From Paenarthrobacter sp. JL.01a (GTDB lineage Bacteria > Actinomycetota > Actinomycetes > Actinomycetales > Micrococcaceae): 64,000 nucleotides of DNA. A model generated the notes under the pieces. It did no database searches. It saw only the letters and a list, made by a program, of their open reading frames with translations, and was not told the DNA's origin. Positions 62,700 to 64,000 of this stretch are shown here, piece by piece (position 1 is the stretch's first letter; every line of letters begins with the position of its first letter). Made by a program: the position numbers and the translations under genes. The stretch lies in assembly GCF_025452095.1 (NCBI RefSeq), contig NZ_CP104877.1, positions 3,658,001 through 3,722,000 of the forward strand, given 5' to 3'.

Positions 62700-62807
62700 G
62701 CCGCAGTCGTTGGTTCGAGAATCAACCTTTGTCCCTCGCAGAGCCCACGGGGTAGGGTGGCCAAACCGTTCGCCACATCATCGTCTGGGAAAATTCTGGG
62801 AGAAACC

Positions 62808-64000
62808 ATGACTCATGTGAGACGTCAGCTGGCTGCTGTCACAGCAGCCTTCGCACTGGGCGCTACAAGCCTGGGCATCGCCGGTCCGGCTTCCGCTGAT
62901 CCCCGTCAAACGGAGAAAACAGCTACGGCCACCGGCTATGGCGGAGCTGTGAGCACCGTTGATCCGGAAGCCTCCGCGGCCGCCATCGAAGTTCTGAAGA
63001 AGGGCGGCAACGCAGCCGATGCCGCCGTTGCTGCGGCTGCAACCCTCGGTGTCACAGAACCTTACAGCGCGGGCATTGGCGGTGGCGGCTACTTCGTTTT
63101 CTACGACGCCAAGACCGGCCAGGTCGGAACCATCGACGGCCGCGAAACCGCTCCGGCAGCGATGCCGAATGATGCCTTCATCGACCCGAGCACCGGCAAG
63201 CCGTACCCCTTTACTACGCAAAACCCGGCGCTGCCCACAAGCGGGGTATCCGTGGGCGTCCCCGGCACTCCGGCTACGTGGGAACGCGCCTTGGAACGCT
63301 GGGGAACCCTGAAGCTGGGTGAAGCGCTGAAGCCCGCCATCAAGGTGGCAACCCGTGGCTTCGTGGTGGACGAAACCTTCCGGAACCAGACCAAGGACAA
63401 CCAGGCCCGGTTCAGCAATTTCACCTCCACCAAGGACCTCTTCCTTCCCGGTGGTGACGCTCCCGCCGTCGGAAGCGTCTTCCAGAACCACGATCTCGCG
63501 GCGACCTATCGGCTGCTGGCCGAGGAAGGCACGGACGCCTTCTACGGCGGACCGCTTGCTGCCGAGATCGCCAACACGGTGCAGGCGCCGCCAAAGGTCG
63601 CCAAACCGACCCTGCCCACTCCCGTTGGTTTCATGACCGCCCAGGACCTGGCGGATTACAAAGTGGTGGATCAGGACCCCACGCACATGAACTACCGGGG
63701 CTATGACGTCTATGGCATGGCTCCGTCCAGCAGCGGCGGAACCACGGTTGGCGAAGCCCTGAACATCCTGGAACCGTTCAACCTCTCCGAGATGACGCCG
63801 ACGGACGCGTTGCACCACTATTTCGAGGCCAGTTCCCTTGCCTTCGCGGATCGTGGCGCGTATGTCGGCGATCCCGCGTTTGTGCAGGTTCCCACCAACG
63901 CCCTCCTGGACACTGCCTTCGGCAAGGAACGCTCCTGCCTGATCGATCCGGCGAAGGCGGCACTCAAGCCGGTCGCTCCGGGCAACGTCAAGGATTACGA
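62808..64000 (+). CDS. ggt: Gamma-glutamyltransferase, 5' part (cut by window end)
   Basis: Transfers or removes gamma-glutamyl groups from glutathione-like substrates outside the cell. The 397 visible codons have a signal peptide (VTAAFALGATSLGIAGPASA), the large-subunit segments GGNAADAAVAAAATLGVTEP, GIGGGGYFVFYD, DGRETAP, the Arg in the RETAP motif, and ADRGAYVGDP. The autoprocessing Thr and the small subunit lie beyond the window. ATG at 62808. Confidence 0.9.
   Translation, partial: MTHVRRQLAAVTAAFALGATSLGIAGPASADPRQTEKTATATGYGGAVSTVDPEASAAAIEVLKKGGNAADAAVAAAATLGVTEPYSAGIGGGGYFVFYDAKTGQVGTIDGRETAPAAMPNDAFIDPSTGKPYPFTTQNPALPTSGVSVGVPGTPATWERALERWGTLKLGEALKPAIKVATRGFVVDETFRNQTKDNQARFSNFTSTKDLFLPGGDAPAVGSVFQNHDLAATYRLLAEEGTDAFYGGPLAAEIANTVQAPPKVAKPTLPTPVGFMTAQDLADYKVVDQDPTHMNYRGYDVYGMAPSSSGGTTVGEALNILEPFNLSEMTPTDALHHYFEASSLAFADRGAYVGDPAFVQVPTNALLDTAFGKERSCLIDPAKAALKPVAPGNVKDY

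Overview
The window looks like chromosomal DNA of a high-GC actinobacterium of the Arthrobacter/Paenarthrobacter type (Micrococcaceae). This rests on protein resemblance and base composition, not on a search. Genes are densely packed and often share ATGA or GTGA stop/start overlaps. I saw no rRNA, tRNA, CRISPR array, insertion sequence or phage gene.

Positions 1-21 kb form a purine catabolism region. On the minus strand are a xanthine dehydrogenase operon (xdhC-like, FAD subunit, fused Fe-S/molybdopterin subunit) and a guanine deaminase plus purine permease pair. On the plus strand are 8-oxoguanine deaminase, urate oxidase and an NCS2 permease. An IclR-type regulator faces a carbon-disposal operon: malic enzyme, malate synthase, a HpcH/CitE-like protein and (S)-ureidoglycine aminohydrolase. 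Together they would turn guanine and xanthine into urate, and recover the glyoxylate released further down the allantoin route as malate and pyruvate. The steps from hydroxyisourate to allantoate are not in the window. The 8-oxoguanine deaminase and urate oxidase genes share a similar folded 5' leader, and the urate oxidase copy ends in an intrinsic terminator: a candidate purine-responsive attenuator or riboswitch.

Positions 21-32 kb are mostly housekeeping or transport genes: DinB-like protein, orphan HATPase, class A PBP, glutamine amidotransferase, MFS exporter, an Amt transporter with Glu at the first twin-His position, a DUF1992 protein and a SulP-carbonic anhydrase fusion. Positions 32.6-35.8 kb hold a coupled trio (acyl-CoA dehydrogenase-like, PIG-L deacetylase/NodS-like methyltransferase fusion, GT2) that suggests synthesis of a modified glycan. 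After it come an adenylate kinase, an APC permease, an SDR, a membrane GT2 with a tiny LAxTG-like protein, a secreted GH16, a Nudix protein, a coupled membrane protein/XRE/hydrolase operon with its own palindromes, a MOSC protein, a heterodimeric ABC exporter and a CYTH-CHAD protein.

Positions 53.7-56.4 kb form a five-gene minus-strand operon around a divergent NRAMP-type transporter. Its lipoprotein gene has an in-frame TGA directly after the lipobox Cys. Positions 57.3-60.1 kb hold an NrtR-type Nudix regulator divergent from an SPFH protein and an NAD kinase-like protein, with two palindromes between them. Next come a duplicated 3' fragment of the NAD kinase-like gene, a solitary HsdR-N-type nuclease, a membrane protein and the start of a gamma-glutamyltransferase cut by the window edge. 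Several families of palindromic intergenic repeats are scattered through the window.
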